Source of the DNA: Dactylis glomerata
Lineage: Eukaryota > Streptophyta > Magnoliopsida > Poales > Poaceae
Length of the DNA: 64,000 bases
Direction: 5' to 3'
NCBI GenBank assembly: GCA_007115705.1
Contig: QXEO01000143.1
Coordinates: 6,927,434 to 6,991,433 of the forward strand
The notes beneath the pieces are model-generated. The model was given only the letters and a program-made list of their open reading frames with translations, was not told the origin of the DNA and searched no databases. The position numbers and the translations under genes were made by a program. Within the stretch, counting starts at the first letter, position 1; each line of letters begins with the position of its first letter. Shown here one piece after another: positions 46,825-58,064 of this stretch.

Positions 46825-49800
46825 TTCTTGCTTTTTGCGCCTAGCTAAAAGGCGTTAAAGAAAAGCACTCTTGGGAGATAACCCATGTTTTATTTCAGTA
46901 ATCTTTCTTTTGTTGAGTCTTGGAAGCTTTTACTACTGTAATGACATCTCCTTATCCTTTTTATTTCGTTTTTGTTCCAAGAATAGCCTCTAATAGGAAG
47001 AAGGTGAGATTTGGGGAAGTTGCTGTCCAGAAACAGATTTCTGCGCTTTGCTGTAAAAAATCGTGAAAAATCCCAAAATGTCACATTGATCTGAATTGTT
47101 TTCTGCACATGCCCCAAGTTATCATCTAACTTTCGTTAGTTTTGCACTTTTCGATTTGAGCAACAGAAGATTTTCAAAAAAATCGATCTTTACCTGCTAT
47201 TCTGTTTTGATAGATTTCTGCCACTATTTGCATTTGCCTCTTCATCTCTTTCTTTTTGAGTTCCTTTGATTGGAAGAGCTTTTGAAACAAGTTGCTACAG
47301 TATCTAATGTTTTAATGGATGATGTACTTGAGTTGAAACTGAACCAAAATTGGATCTTCTATCTTGCATACACTAATATTGCTAATGAGAATTGTGTGAA
47401 GTTTTGTATGAAGGAAGTTTTCAAGTGTAGGGAAAGGAGAATGATGTGATGAGATGAAGAATGGACAAAAGCTCAAGCTTGGGGATGCCCATGTCACCCC
47501 AAGAAATATACAAGAAGTACAAGCGTCAAAGCTTGGGGATACCCATGGCACCCCCTTCTTCATCAACAAAAATATAAGGTCATCTTTCAAGACACTATAT
47601 TTTTATTGCTTCATATGCTATGTGTTGTTCTTGGAGCGTCTTTATTTTTGCTTTTAGTTTTATTTTGCTTCGCTTGCTATAATAAATGGTTGGATCCTAG
47701 CATACTTTCTTTTGGATAAGACACACTCCATTTTCATTGCCTAGAACACTCTAGTTTTCACTCTTATTGTTCTGTGAGTGTTCTCTTTTGCTAGTACTGC
47801 GTTTAGCTTTTGTTTTCACCCTTATTTTGTTTAGAACTTGTTAGTTCTTTGTAGTTAGGTGTGTTTAGCCCTCTGGTCTTTGTTGATTATTATCTTTGAG
47901 AGTTGTTTCAAATAAGTTGATTGGTGTTGGAGAAGAGTAAAATATTTCATGCTTATAGTGGTACAAAAGGAAGCTTGTTTAGACAGTGGCTTAGATTTTA
48001 GCATGTCATGCTAGATATTATTTTGATTATATGCTTAGTAGTTATTGTTGTAGCATGACTTGTCTCAAATGACTGAGAGTGTTTAATGTGCCATTGAAAG
48101 AATCATGCGTTGTTTTTATCATACAAAAGCATAATATTGTGGTATTCTCCTTTGATGATTTATTTGGGTTGACTTGGCGCATGCTTACACCATGTTATGA
48201 CTATGAACCAGTCACCTCAAGCCTCTATGATCATTTAGTTTTTAACTTGTAATATCACTTTATGCTTTGATTAATAATGTTTTGTCGCTATGCATGATTA
48301 TGACCATTATTGCTCTCTTAGTTGGTCGCTCCCAGTCTCTTGCTAGCCTTCACCTGTATTGAGTATGAGCTCTACTCGTGCATCCAACTCCCAAAAACCA
48401 AAGTTTGCCAATGTGTCCACCATATCTACCTATTAGCATTTTTGCTATTCCAAGTATATTCATCATGCTTTTATCTATCTTCCAAATTAAATTTTTTGTT
48501 ATGAGAAAATTAGTTAGTAAAGCTCTCACGAACTTGATGGCACATTTACTTTCTTGCACTTAATAAACTTGACCATTGTGATTCTCTTATGAAGTTTATA
48601 TGCTTGCAAATTGTGAGTTGAGAATTAGCACAACCATGCTTTCATGGGGCACGTTTTCAACATTGCACTTATTCCTATTTAGTTGATATCATGATCTTTT
48701 ATTTATGGATGCCTAGCGGTGTGAAATAAGTTGGAAACTTATGAGCTCATGAAGTTTGTATATGTGTTAGAGAAACGCGTGGGCCGCTAATCTAAACCAT
48801 GCATCATTCATGGTGGAAATTTACAGCATAACCATAGTGGACATTCGACGACGCATCTCATAATAAAAAGCTATACCCAATGGTAAATAAAAGAGATGTC
48901 GAGGTGTTCATTGTCTGTTTGTCTTGTCATTTTGATTTGGGAAAGCTTCCATGTCATCGGGCAGGAGGTACCCCGTTGGCGTTCTCAATGATACATGTAT
49001 GCTTACAATGACAAGAACTTCTTAGGACCTAAGTTGAGTAGCATGCGGTTTAGGTACTCGTATTCAAGGGACATGAGATTTTCAACATATGGTTTGTCAA
49101 GCATATAACTCATATTTGCTCTCACATTAACCTTAACCATTCAAGATGCCAATGATAGGGGCAATGAGAGCTCAAAGCTAATAAGTACCATAATTTTTGG
49201 AAGCTTTATAAAACTTGTAATCACTACTTCCCTCTGCAAAGGGCCTTTCTTTTACTTTTATGTTGAGTCTTCATCTTCTATCCTTATGCACCAATTAAGA
49301 GAGCATAGTTGTCATTCTGAGTATAATGTGCATAGTCCCAAAATTTATTATTGATTGATTCATGATTATGGTACTGCTTGTTCTCAAATTATTTGAATCT
49401 AGTCACCCTTTGAACTTTGAAGGTGTCCTATGCATTTATGTTTTGCTATTCCATGAGTGACGAGGGGTTAACTCAACAAGTGTCCTAGATGAAGGACTTA
49501 GGATCTGGGAGATAGGGTGTCAGATGAACTCGAAGGTAAAATCAGTGAAACAAGGTGGCTATGAAAGTAAACGTGGGTGTAAAACCTGGCTTGCTTTCAA
49601 TCTGGCCTACACCATCCCCTCCTGGCCCCTATATATAGGTGGCCAGGTCTCGAGGATCGGGTAGGGTCCAATACAGATTACAATATTGACATACGGTAAG
49701 AACTTGTACTTCGACTAGTATTACAATTGGGCCTAGCTTAACGGGCCTCAGGGATACTCAACTGACGAGCTCTATTATCCATACCCTTGTCAATGAGGGA

Positions 49801-50093
49801 CAAGTTGAATACCACTTTGCTATATTTTCTCTATGCTCAAAACAAACAAATAACTTTCAATGCATTATTACTCATGATCATTTTGTTTGTGTTACTTTTC
49901 ATGTTGTAATATGGTTGCTAAGTTCTATTGTTAGAATTATATCTTTTATGACCATGTTTACAATACTTTGATCTCAGCTTGCAATGCTTTATAATAACTT
50001 GATCAAGATTGTGTTGGCTGCATGTCACCTCAAAAATTATTTTTGTTATCACTCACCTACTCGAGGACGAGCAGGAATTAAGCTTGGGGATGC
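46825..50093 (+). other. G1 noncoding tail
   Basis: The tail holds internal PPT-like motifs at 47475-47489 (AAGCTTGGGGATGCC) and 47529-47543. A solo LTR lies at 49458-49792 and the true polypurine tract at 50080-50093. No gene was recognised. Confidence 0.75.
49458..49792 (-). mobile_element. Short solo LTR (Gypsy C family) in the G1 tail
   Basis: The 335-bp block runs TGACGAGG...CCCTTGTCA with a perfect TSD ATGAG (49453-49457 and 49793-49797). It is homologous to the Gypsy C 3' LTR at 51831-52178. TATA-like CCTATATATAGG at about 49630. Confidence 0.9.
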
Positions 50094-51703
50094 TGATACG
50101 TTGCAAACGTATCTATAATTTTGATGCTCCATGCTTGTTTTACACCAATTGCTTTATGTTTTGTTTACACTTTGTGGCATTTTTATGCATTTTCTGGAAC
50201 TAACCTATTAACAAGATCCCACAGTGCCAGTTCTTGTTTTCTGCTATTTTTCTATTCCAGGTTTTTACTGAAGGAAATGTTCTCATAATTGGACGAAACA
50301 AAAGTCAAAGTTCCTATTTTGCTGACATGAAGACGGAGTCCAAAGGAGAGACGGAGACCAGCCAGGAGCTGGCCACACCTGGTGGTGGCGCGACACATCC
50401 CCTGGCCGCACCACCCCATGGTGTGGGCCCCTCGGGCGCCCACCGACCTCGCCCTTCCGCCTATAAATTCACATCCTCGGGAAAACCCTAAACACCCAAG
50501 CCTCCATCCACGAAAAGTACTGTAAGCCGCCACCGTCGTTGACCCTAGTTCGGGAGGGTTCTGAAGCTCTTCCCGACACCCTGTCGGAGAGGGAAATCAT
50601 CACCGGAGGCCTTCTTCATCACCATGCCTGCCTCCAGAGTGATACGTGAGTACTTCATCTTTGGACTATGGGTCCATAGCAGTAGATAGATGGTTGTCTT
50701 CTCCTATTTGCGCCTCCATGTTTAGATCTTGTGAGCTGCCTACATCATCAAGATCATCTTAATGTAATTCTACATGTTGTGTTTGTTGGGATCCGATGAA
50801 TATTGAGTACTATGTCAAGTTTATTATTGATTTATCATGTCTATGTTATTTGTGATCTTGCATGCTCTCCGTTGCTAGTAGATGCTTTGGCCAAGTAGAA
50901 GCTAGTGACTCCAAGAGGGAGTATTTATGCTCGATAGTGGGTACATGCCTCTAGTAATCTGGGAGAGTGACAATAACTTCTAAGGTTGTAGATGTTCTGT
51001 TGCTACCAGGGTGAAAACAACAATCTTTTGTTCAAGGATAATTGTATTGTTCACATTACACACTTTGCTTAATGCAATAATCTGTTGGTTGCAACTTAAT
51101 ACCCAAAGGTTGTTCAGATGATATCCTGAAGGTGGATTATTAGTCATAGATGCAGTTGGATTACGATCTATGTATTATGTTGTAATGCCCAAATGAATCT
51201 CGTAGTGATCTTCATGTCATGTACATGCATTGTTATGCATTCTCTATTTGTCAATTGCCCAACTATAATTTGTTCACCCAGCATGTTATTTATCTTTATG
51301 GAGAGACACCTCTAGTGAACTGTGGACCCTGGTCCATTCTGTCACATTGATAATTCCATCTACTACAAACACTGTTTACTTTCTGCAAGTATTATTTCAT
51401 TTCACTGCAAACAAAAATCTCTTTCCACACTATATGTCTAATCCTTCGTTTTCAGCAAAACCAGTGAGATTGACAACCTCACTGTAAGTTGGGGCAAAGT
51501 AGTTTGGTTGTGTTGTGTGCAGGTTCCACGTTGCTGCTGACGCCGTTAGTGCGCCCTGCCAAAGTCAGCTAGTAACAACCTTCAGAATTGATTTCTTTCT
51601 CCTACTGGTCGATTGAACTTTCATTTCATACTGAGGGAAAACTTACTGTTGTGCTCATCATACCTTCCTCTTGGGGTTTCCCAACGGGTCCTGTGAGACA
51701 TCA
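50094..51703 (+). repeat. G1 3' LTR
   Basis: 1610 bp, the same length as the restored 5' LTR. Runs TGATACGTTGC...GTGAGACATCA. Preceded by the polypurine tract AAGCTTGGGGATGC. Confidence 0.92.
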
Positions 51704-51830
51704 TGGTGCTAGACGGCGACATGGGAACATGGTTGCTAGCCAGCAAGATGCGGCAGAATGTGGCGACAGCTACGATAGCCAAGGCCTTTGCCTAGGGTGG
51801 CGGCGGAGATGGGGTCGAGGGTTTGGGGCA
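51704..51830. other. Pre-insertion flank between G1 and Gypsy C
   Basis: Includes the G1 TSD TGGTG (51704-51708). No gene was recognised. Confidence 0.5.
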
Positions 51831-52178
51831 CTGACGAGGATTAACTTGGCAAATATCCTAGATGAAGGACTTAGGATTGAGGGAAGAGGGCGTCGGATGA
51901 ACTCGAAGGTAAAGACTCAGACAAACAAGGTGAAACTTGGTGCGTGTTGAGAATAATCTAGTAGATAATTGGCTCAATCTCAATCTGTCCCTGGCCGACC
52001 TCTCCTGGCCCCTATATATAGGTGTCCAGGTCCCAAAGAACCGGTTGGTCCAATACAAATTACAATATGATCTCGTATTTCAACTATGACTATACTTGGG
52101 CATGGTTTCCATGGGCTATTACCAAAACGGGCCCTAGGGGTACTAAGATAGCGGGCCTTGGTAGTTATACCCTTGTCA
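51831..52178 (-). repeat. Gypsy C 3' LTR
   Basis: TGACGAGG...TACCCTTGTCA. TATA-like CCTATATATAGG at about 52012. Same family as the solo LTR 49458-49792. Confidence 0.8.
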
Positions 52179-52810
52179 GTAGCCCCCGAGATTCTACCAG
52201 AATCGTAGATTCGGGTCGAATCTCAAATCTTCATATCTTCGACTTGTAATCTTCGACTTGATCAATCTTCGTCTTCTTCTCTTTCTCGATTTCATTGAAT
52301 ATTTCATATTCTTAAATTTTCATGGGGATTTTGGTTAACAAGCTTGGTGCTTCTGACGGATCAAGAAACTAGTTAATTGCCTGGGCAAAAACTAGCTACC
52401 TACTTCAAACTCAAGTCCCCGGGCCTTTTGCTGCATTTAGGACTTATAAAGGCATGGATTCTAGTATTTCTTAGGGTACCCAGTGCGTCCACCGTGATTT
52501 TTCTTCGTATCCTGGATATGGAAACTTACTAGCAGAGCGCATTCATGTGTGTATACTAGGCCATGCAGGACGTATCCTGAGGTCTTACCTTCATGATCTT
52601 TGTGATCACGGCATTCAAGCATCTGATCGCGATGGACGCGGCTTAAGAATCAAAATTTTATCGTGGGCCTTGTTTGGCTGTTTCAATGCCCAAAATCGTC
52701 AGGTTGTCTTCTTCAACTAATCACAAATCCCTCGCGATGGGAGTGAATTATTGAGTTTATTATCTGGTGTTTGTCATCAATGATGAAGTCGATTTTTCAC
52801 TCTAGCCGAC
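52179..52810 (-). other. Gypsy C internal region, 3' part
   Basis: Contains repeated CTTCGACTTG-type motifs near 52235-52262. No coding region was recognised. Broken at 52811 by G3. Confidence 0.5.
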
Positions 52811-54370
52811 TGATGGCTTGTAAGTATAGCTCATTGGAAACCCCAAGAGGAAGGTATGATGAGCACAGCAGCAAGTCTTCCCTCAGTTGTGAAACCAAGG
52901 TTTATCGAACCAGTAGGAGAAATCCAAACTTCAGAAGGTGATGCTTGCTAGCTTCGTGACACTCCAGACAATGGCGCCAGAAATATTGCTGGTGCATCTT
53001 CACCTAGCAGCAACGTGAAACCTGCACACAACATAACCAAGAACTTTGCTCCCAACTTATGATGAGGTTGTCAATCTCACCGGTTTGTTGTAAACAGAGG
53101 ATTGAGCGTATCGAGTGGTAAAAGGATAATAGTATGCAAGAAAGTAAACTGTGCGAGTAAAAGTAAAACGGTATAGCAATGTAAAGGAAATTAGATCGGG
53201 GTCCACAGCTCACTAGCGGTGTCTCTCCATAAGATAAATAACAACATGCTAGGTAAACAAATTAAAGTTGGGCAATTGATAGAATAAAGATAACGTACAC
53301 ATGTCATGGGGATCACTATGAGATTCACTCTGGGCATTACGACAAAATACATAGACCGCCATCCAACTGCATCTATGACTAAAAGTCCACTCGCGGGGAG
53401 TCATCCGAGAACCCCTTGAGTATTAAGTTGCGAACAACAGATAATTGCATTAAGCAAAGTGCGTAATGTAAACAAAGCAAATGTCCTTGGACACAATAAT
53501 GTTGTTTTCTCCCTAGTGGCAACAGCACATCTACAACCTTAGAGGTTTCTGTCACTCCCGCAGATTACTAGAGGCATGAACCCAACTATCGAGCATAAAT
53601 ACTCCCTCTTGGAGTCACTAGCATCTACTCGGCCAAGATAGCTACTAGCAACGGAAAGCATGCAAGATCATAAATAACATAGAGATAACATAAAGATATA
53701 TATTCAGCACATCAACTTAACATAGTACCAATACTCATCGGATCCCAACAAACACAACATGTATGATTACATAAAGATGATCTTGATCATGTAGGGCAGC
53801 TCACAAGATCTAAACATGAAGCACATGGTAGAGGAGACAACCATCTAGCTACTGCTATGGACCCGTAGTGAAGGCCTCCGGCAGGGATTCCCCTCTCCGG
53901 TAAGGTGCCGGGAAGAGCTCCTGGATCCTCCCGATCTCGCGACAGCGACGGTGGCGGCTTGCAGTATGTTTCGTGGAAAAGAGATCCATCCCTTAGGTTT
54001 TTCCCGTCGAGGGGAACTTATAGGCGAAAGGGCAGCGTCAGAAGGTGGGCCACCTGGCCTCACCATATGGTGGCACGGCCCATGGTGAGCCTGGCCCCTG
54101 GCCCCCTCTGTCTCATCTTTCGTCTTCGCGAAGCTTCGGTAAAAATAGGAGGTTCGGCTTTTGTTTCATCTAATTCCGAGAATATTTTCTGTGTAGCTTT
54201 TCTGAAACACAAAAATAGCAGAAAACAGGAAACTGGCACTGTGGCATCTTGTTAATAGGTTAGTTCCGGAAAATGCATAAAAACGCCATGAACTGTAACA
54301 AAACATAAAGCAAATGGTGTATAAACAAGCATGGATCATCAAAAATTATAGATACATTTGAGACGTATCA
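52811..54370 (-). repeat. G3 3' LTR
   Basis: Plus strand TGATGGCTTG...GACGTATCA. Followed by the PPT at 54371-54385 (AAGCTTGGAGATGC on the minus strand). Confidence 0.9.
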
Positions 54371-57292
54371 AGCATCTCCAAGCTTAACTCCTGCTCGTCC
54401 TCGAGTAGGTAAGTGATAACAAAAAAATAATTCTTAAGGTGACATGCACTATCACAATCTTGATCATCTATGTAAAGCATTGAGTGCTGGGATCAAAGAA
54501 CTTAAAACATGGGTACATAATCTTGATAATAAAAACTTATCAACCATGTTATAACATGAAAAGAAACAGAAACGAAAGATCATAAATAATGAAACAACAA
54601 AAGTCAAACGTGTGTTCAAATCATATGGAAAAACATAGCAAATGGTTTTTAGCTTGTCCTTCATAGAATAGCAAATCATAAATGCATAGGACACCTTCAA
54701 GTTTAAGAGGGCGACTAGATACAAATAATTTAAGAACAAGTGTAACCATAATCATGAATCAATCAATGATAAACTTTGGGACTATGCACATTATACTCAG
54801 AATGGCAACTATGCTCGCTTAGACGGTGCATAAAGGTAGAAGGTGGAGACTCAACATAAAAGTAAAAGAAAGGCCCTTCGCAGAGGGAAGCAATGATTGC
54901 AAGTTTTATAAACCTTCAAAAATTATGGCACTTACTAGCTTTGAGCTCTCATTGCCCCCATCATAGGCATCTTGAATGGTTAAAGTTAATGCGATTACAA
55001 TTATGAGCATATGCTTGACAAATCATAAGTTGAAAACCTCGTGTCCCGTGAAGTACGAATACCCAAACCTCATGCTACTCGACTTAGGGTCCCAAGCAAG
55101 CTCTTGTCATTGTAAGTATACACATATCATTGAGAACCGCCAACGGGGTACCTCCTTGCCCGATGACATGGAACAAGCCCACATCAAAATGACAGGACAA
55201 ATAGACAATGAACACCTCGGCATCTCTTTTATTTACCATTGGTATAGCTTTTTATTATGAGATGCGTCATCGAATGTCCACTATGGGCATGCTGTAAATT
55301 TCCACCATGAATGATGCATGGCTTAGATTAGCGTCCCAGGCGTTTCTCTAACACATATACAAACTCCATGATCCTGCAAGATTTCCAACTTATTTCACAT
55401 CGCGAGTATCCATAAACAAAAGATCACGATATTAACTCAAATAAGAGAAAGTGCAATGTTGAAAGCTTGCCCCATGACGGCATGGCTGGGCTAATTTCCA
55501 ACTTACAACTTGCAAGCCTAACGTCAACATAATAGAGCCACAATGTCAAAATTTTAAAAAGGAGAAAAGTAAAGTGTGCCATCAGGTTCGTGAGAGCTTT
55601 ACTGACTAATTTTCGCATAACACCAAAAGAGTTTAATTTGAAGGATAGATAAAAGCAAGTCAAATGTACTTGAAATAGCAAATTGCTAATACGTATATAT
55701 GGTGGACACATTGGAATAACTTAGTTTTTGGGAGTTGGATGCATGAGTAGAGCTCATACTTAGTACAAAATGAGGGCTAGCAAAAGACTGGGAGCAACCA
55801 ACTAAGATAGCAATAACGGTCATAATCATGCATAGCGACAAAACATCATTAAAAGAAGCATAAAATTGCATCACAAGTCAAAAACCAAATGATCATAGAG
55901 GCTTATGGCGACTTTGTAAGAGTCAAACACGTTGTAAGCATGCGCCAAGTAAACCCAAATAAAGCATCAAGGAGAAAATCAAATAAATGCTTCCACATAA
56001 TAAAAACAACGCATGATTTTTTTCAAAGACTCATTAAGCAATCTCAGTCATTTGAGACAAGTCATGCTACAACAAAAACTGCTAAGCATACTATCAAAAC
56101 GACATAAGCATGGCATGCAAAAGTCTAAGCCGCGGTCTAAACAAGCTCCTTTTTGTACCACTTTTTTGCATGAAACTTTTTCTCTTTTCCGACACCATTC
56201 AAACCTTTTTGAAACAACTCTTTTGATGAATACCAACATAGACTAGAGGTCCAAATACACCTTGATACAAAGATAAAACAAGATCTAAACAAAAATCAAG
56301 GTGAAAAAGAAAGCTAAACGCAGTTCTAGAAAAAGAGAACACTGTTGAACGATAAGAGTGAAAACTAGAGTGTTCTTGGCAATGAAAAACAAGTACATCT
56401 CCTCCAAAAGAAATTTGTTGGGGTCCAACCATTTATTGCAGCAAACAAAACAAAAGAAAACTGAAAGCAAAAGTAAAGACGCTCCAAGAAAAATGCATAG
56501 TGCATGAAGCAATAAAAATATAGTGTGTTGAAAGGTGACCTGATTTTTGCCGATGAAGAAGGGGTGCCTCGGGGGCATCCCCAAGCTTTGACGCTTGTAC
56601 CTCTTGGATATTTCTTGGGGCGACATGGGCATCCCCAATCTTGAGCTTTTGTCCATTCTTCATCTCATCTCATCATTCTCCAATCCCTACACTTGAAAAC
56701 TTCCTTCATATAAAACATCACACAATTCTATTAGCAACGTTAGCATAAACATAATAGTAAATCAACCCTTTTTGGTTCAGGTTTCAACTCAAAAACACCA
56801 CATATAAATCATACACTACTGTAGCAACTTCCTCAAAAGTCTCATGATCAAAAGAACTAAAAAAGAAAGCGATCGAGAGGCAAACACAGATAGTGGCAGA
56901 AATCTATCAAAACAGAACAACTGACAAAGGTCGATTTTTTCGAGGACCTTCTGTTGCTCAAATCGAAAAGTGCAGAACTAAAAGTTTGGATATAACCTAG
57001 GGCATATGCACAAGAAATCGCAGATCAAAAAGTTATTCTGAGAATTTTCACGAATTTTTATGGTGCAGCGCAGAAATCTGTTTTGGGACAGTAACTTCCC
57101 CAAATCTTACCTCCCTCAAATTAGAGGTTCTTCTTAGCACAACATTGAAATAAAAAGGATAAGGAGCAGTTATTATAGTAATAATAACTTCCAAGACTCA
57201 AATAAAAGAAAAATTACTGAAAAGAAAACATTGGGTTATCTCCCAAGAGTGCTTTTCTTTAACGCCTTTGAGCTAGGCGCAGAAAGTGCAAA
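54371..57292 (-). other. G3 noncoding tail and polypurine tract
   Basis: Homologous to the tails of G1 and G2. PPT-like motifs occur at 56574-56588 and, with one change, at 56628-56642. The true tract adjoins the LTR at 54371-54385. No gene was recognised. Confidence 0.75.
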
Positions 57293-57886
57293 TCAAGTAA
57301 TATCAAATGAGGCATTAAGATCAATTGCAGAAGTCTTTTCAACAATGAATTGAATTGTATCCAAATAAGTTTTTGAAGATCCCTTGTGAACACTTTTTGG
57401 TTCACTACTTTCATCAAAAGGGTTTTCAGGACAAATCCAATCGAAATTCTTTTCCAAAGCTTCATGCGATCCTAAGAGTTTGCAAGGAATTGGTACTTTG
57501 ATGTCTTCTTTGGTTGTACCAACAACATTAACAGGCGAGCCAAGCATATTAAAATGCTCAAAGACTTTCCTAGCTTCAATAACAACATCTCTAAATTCTG
57601 TACGCAAAGTCTCCAAAATAAAATCTTTCTTTTCGGAGTCTTCGATATCATGAAGCTTAAGAAACATTTGTTCCATAAAAGGATTAAGGTTAACAAACCT
57701 AGCCTCCAACATGTGAACTAAATAAGCAGCAGCAACTTCATAACTAGGAGCAAGCTCAGCCAAAGATCTATCCTCAACATCTTTATGCATACTAATGTGA
57801 TTAAAGAACTCATCAATGTTACCTTTCCCAATGATAGAACCACTACCTACTGAGAGGTCCTCCAAAGCATACTTAGGGAACAACAT
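57293..57886 (-). CDS. G3 ORF of unknown function (197 residues)
   Basis: It opens MLFPKYALEDLSVGSGSIIG, directly after the conserved G-clade leader, and is uninterrupted. Composition is mixed alpha-helical with acidic and aromatic residues (ELAPSYEVAAAYLVHMLEAR, NFDWICPENPFDESSEP). I see no CCHC knuckle, protease DTG, RT motif, membrane segment or signal peptide, and no similarity to G1/G2 Gag. The last residues NASFDIT resemble the G2 protease ending DASSLDVT, and the same tail sequence follows the stop. The exchange junction therefore seems to lie just before the stop. A host-derived fragment or a protein of a related retroelement are both possible. Function is not assigned. Confidence 0.7.
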   Translation of the reverse strand: MLFPKYALEDLSVGSGSIIGKGNIDEFFNHISMHKDVEDRSLAELAPSYEVAAAYLVHMLEARFVNLNPFMEQMFLKLHDIEDSEKKDFILETLRTEFRDVVIEARKVFEHFNMLGSPVNVVGTTKEDIKVPIPCKLLGSHEALEKNFDWICPENPFDESSEPKSVHKGSSKTYLDTIQFIVEKTSAIDLNASFDIT

Positions 57887-58037
57887 AATGAACTAAGAGT
57901 AATAAAGTAACAACTATAAAGGGAGCTAATTTTTTGTGTTTTTGATAAAACGATGCAAGCAAAAATAAAGTAAAGCAAAACAAAAACAAAGTAAAAGATT
58001 GTGCGTGAGAGACTCCCCTTGCAGAAGTCTTCTTCCT

Positions 58038-58054
58038 CCCCGGCAACGGCGCCA
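58038..58054 (-). promoter_or_regulatory. G3 primer-binding site
   Basis: Minus strand TGGCGCCGTTGCCGGGG, ten bases inside the 5' LTR. Intact compared with G1. Confidence 0.85.
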
Positions 58055-58064
58055 GAAAACTCGT

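Larger units (their letters stand above)
31239..51703 (+). mobile_element. G1: non-autonomous Gypsy element with three nested insertions
   Basis: The 5' LTR (31239-34475, interrupted) and the 3' LTR (50094-51703) are both 1610 bp once the nested solo LTR and one duplication copy are removed. The TSD is perfect TGGTG (31234-31238 and 51704-51708). Order inside: primer site, gag (34674), insertion of G2 (36260-46343), protease end (46349-46824), a 3.2-kb noncoding tail with a solo LTR (49458-49792), polypurine tract. No RT, RNase H or integrase is present, so mobility would have needed a helper element. Confidence 0.92.

Noticed and set aside
47460..47545. Possible CRISPR-like or regulatory tandem repeat
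   Set aside because: Only two copies of a polypurine-tract motif; better explained as internal PPT-like copies in the retroelement tail.
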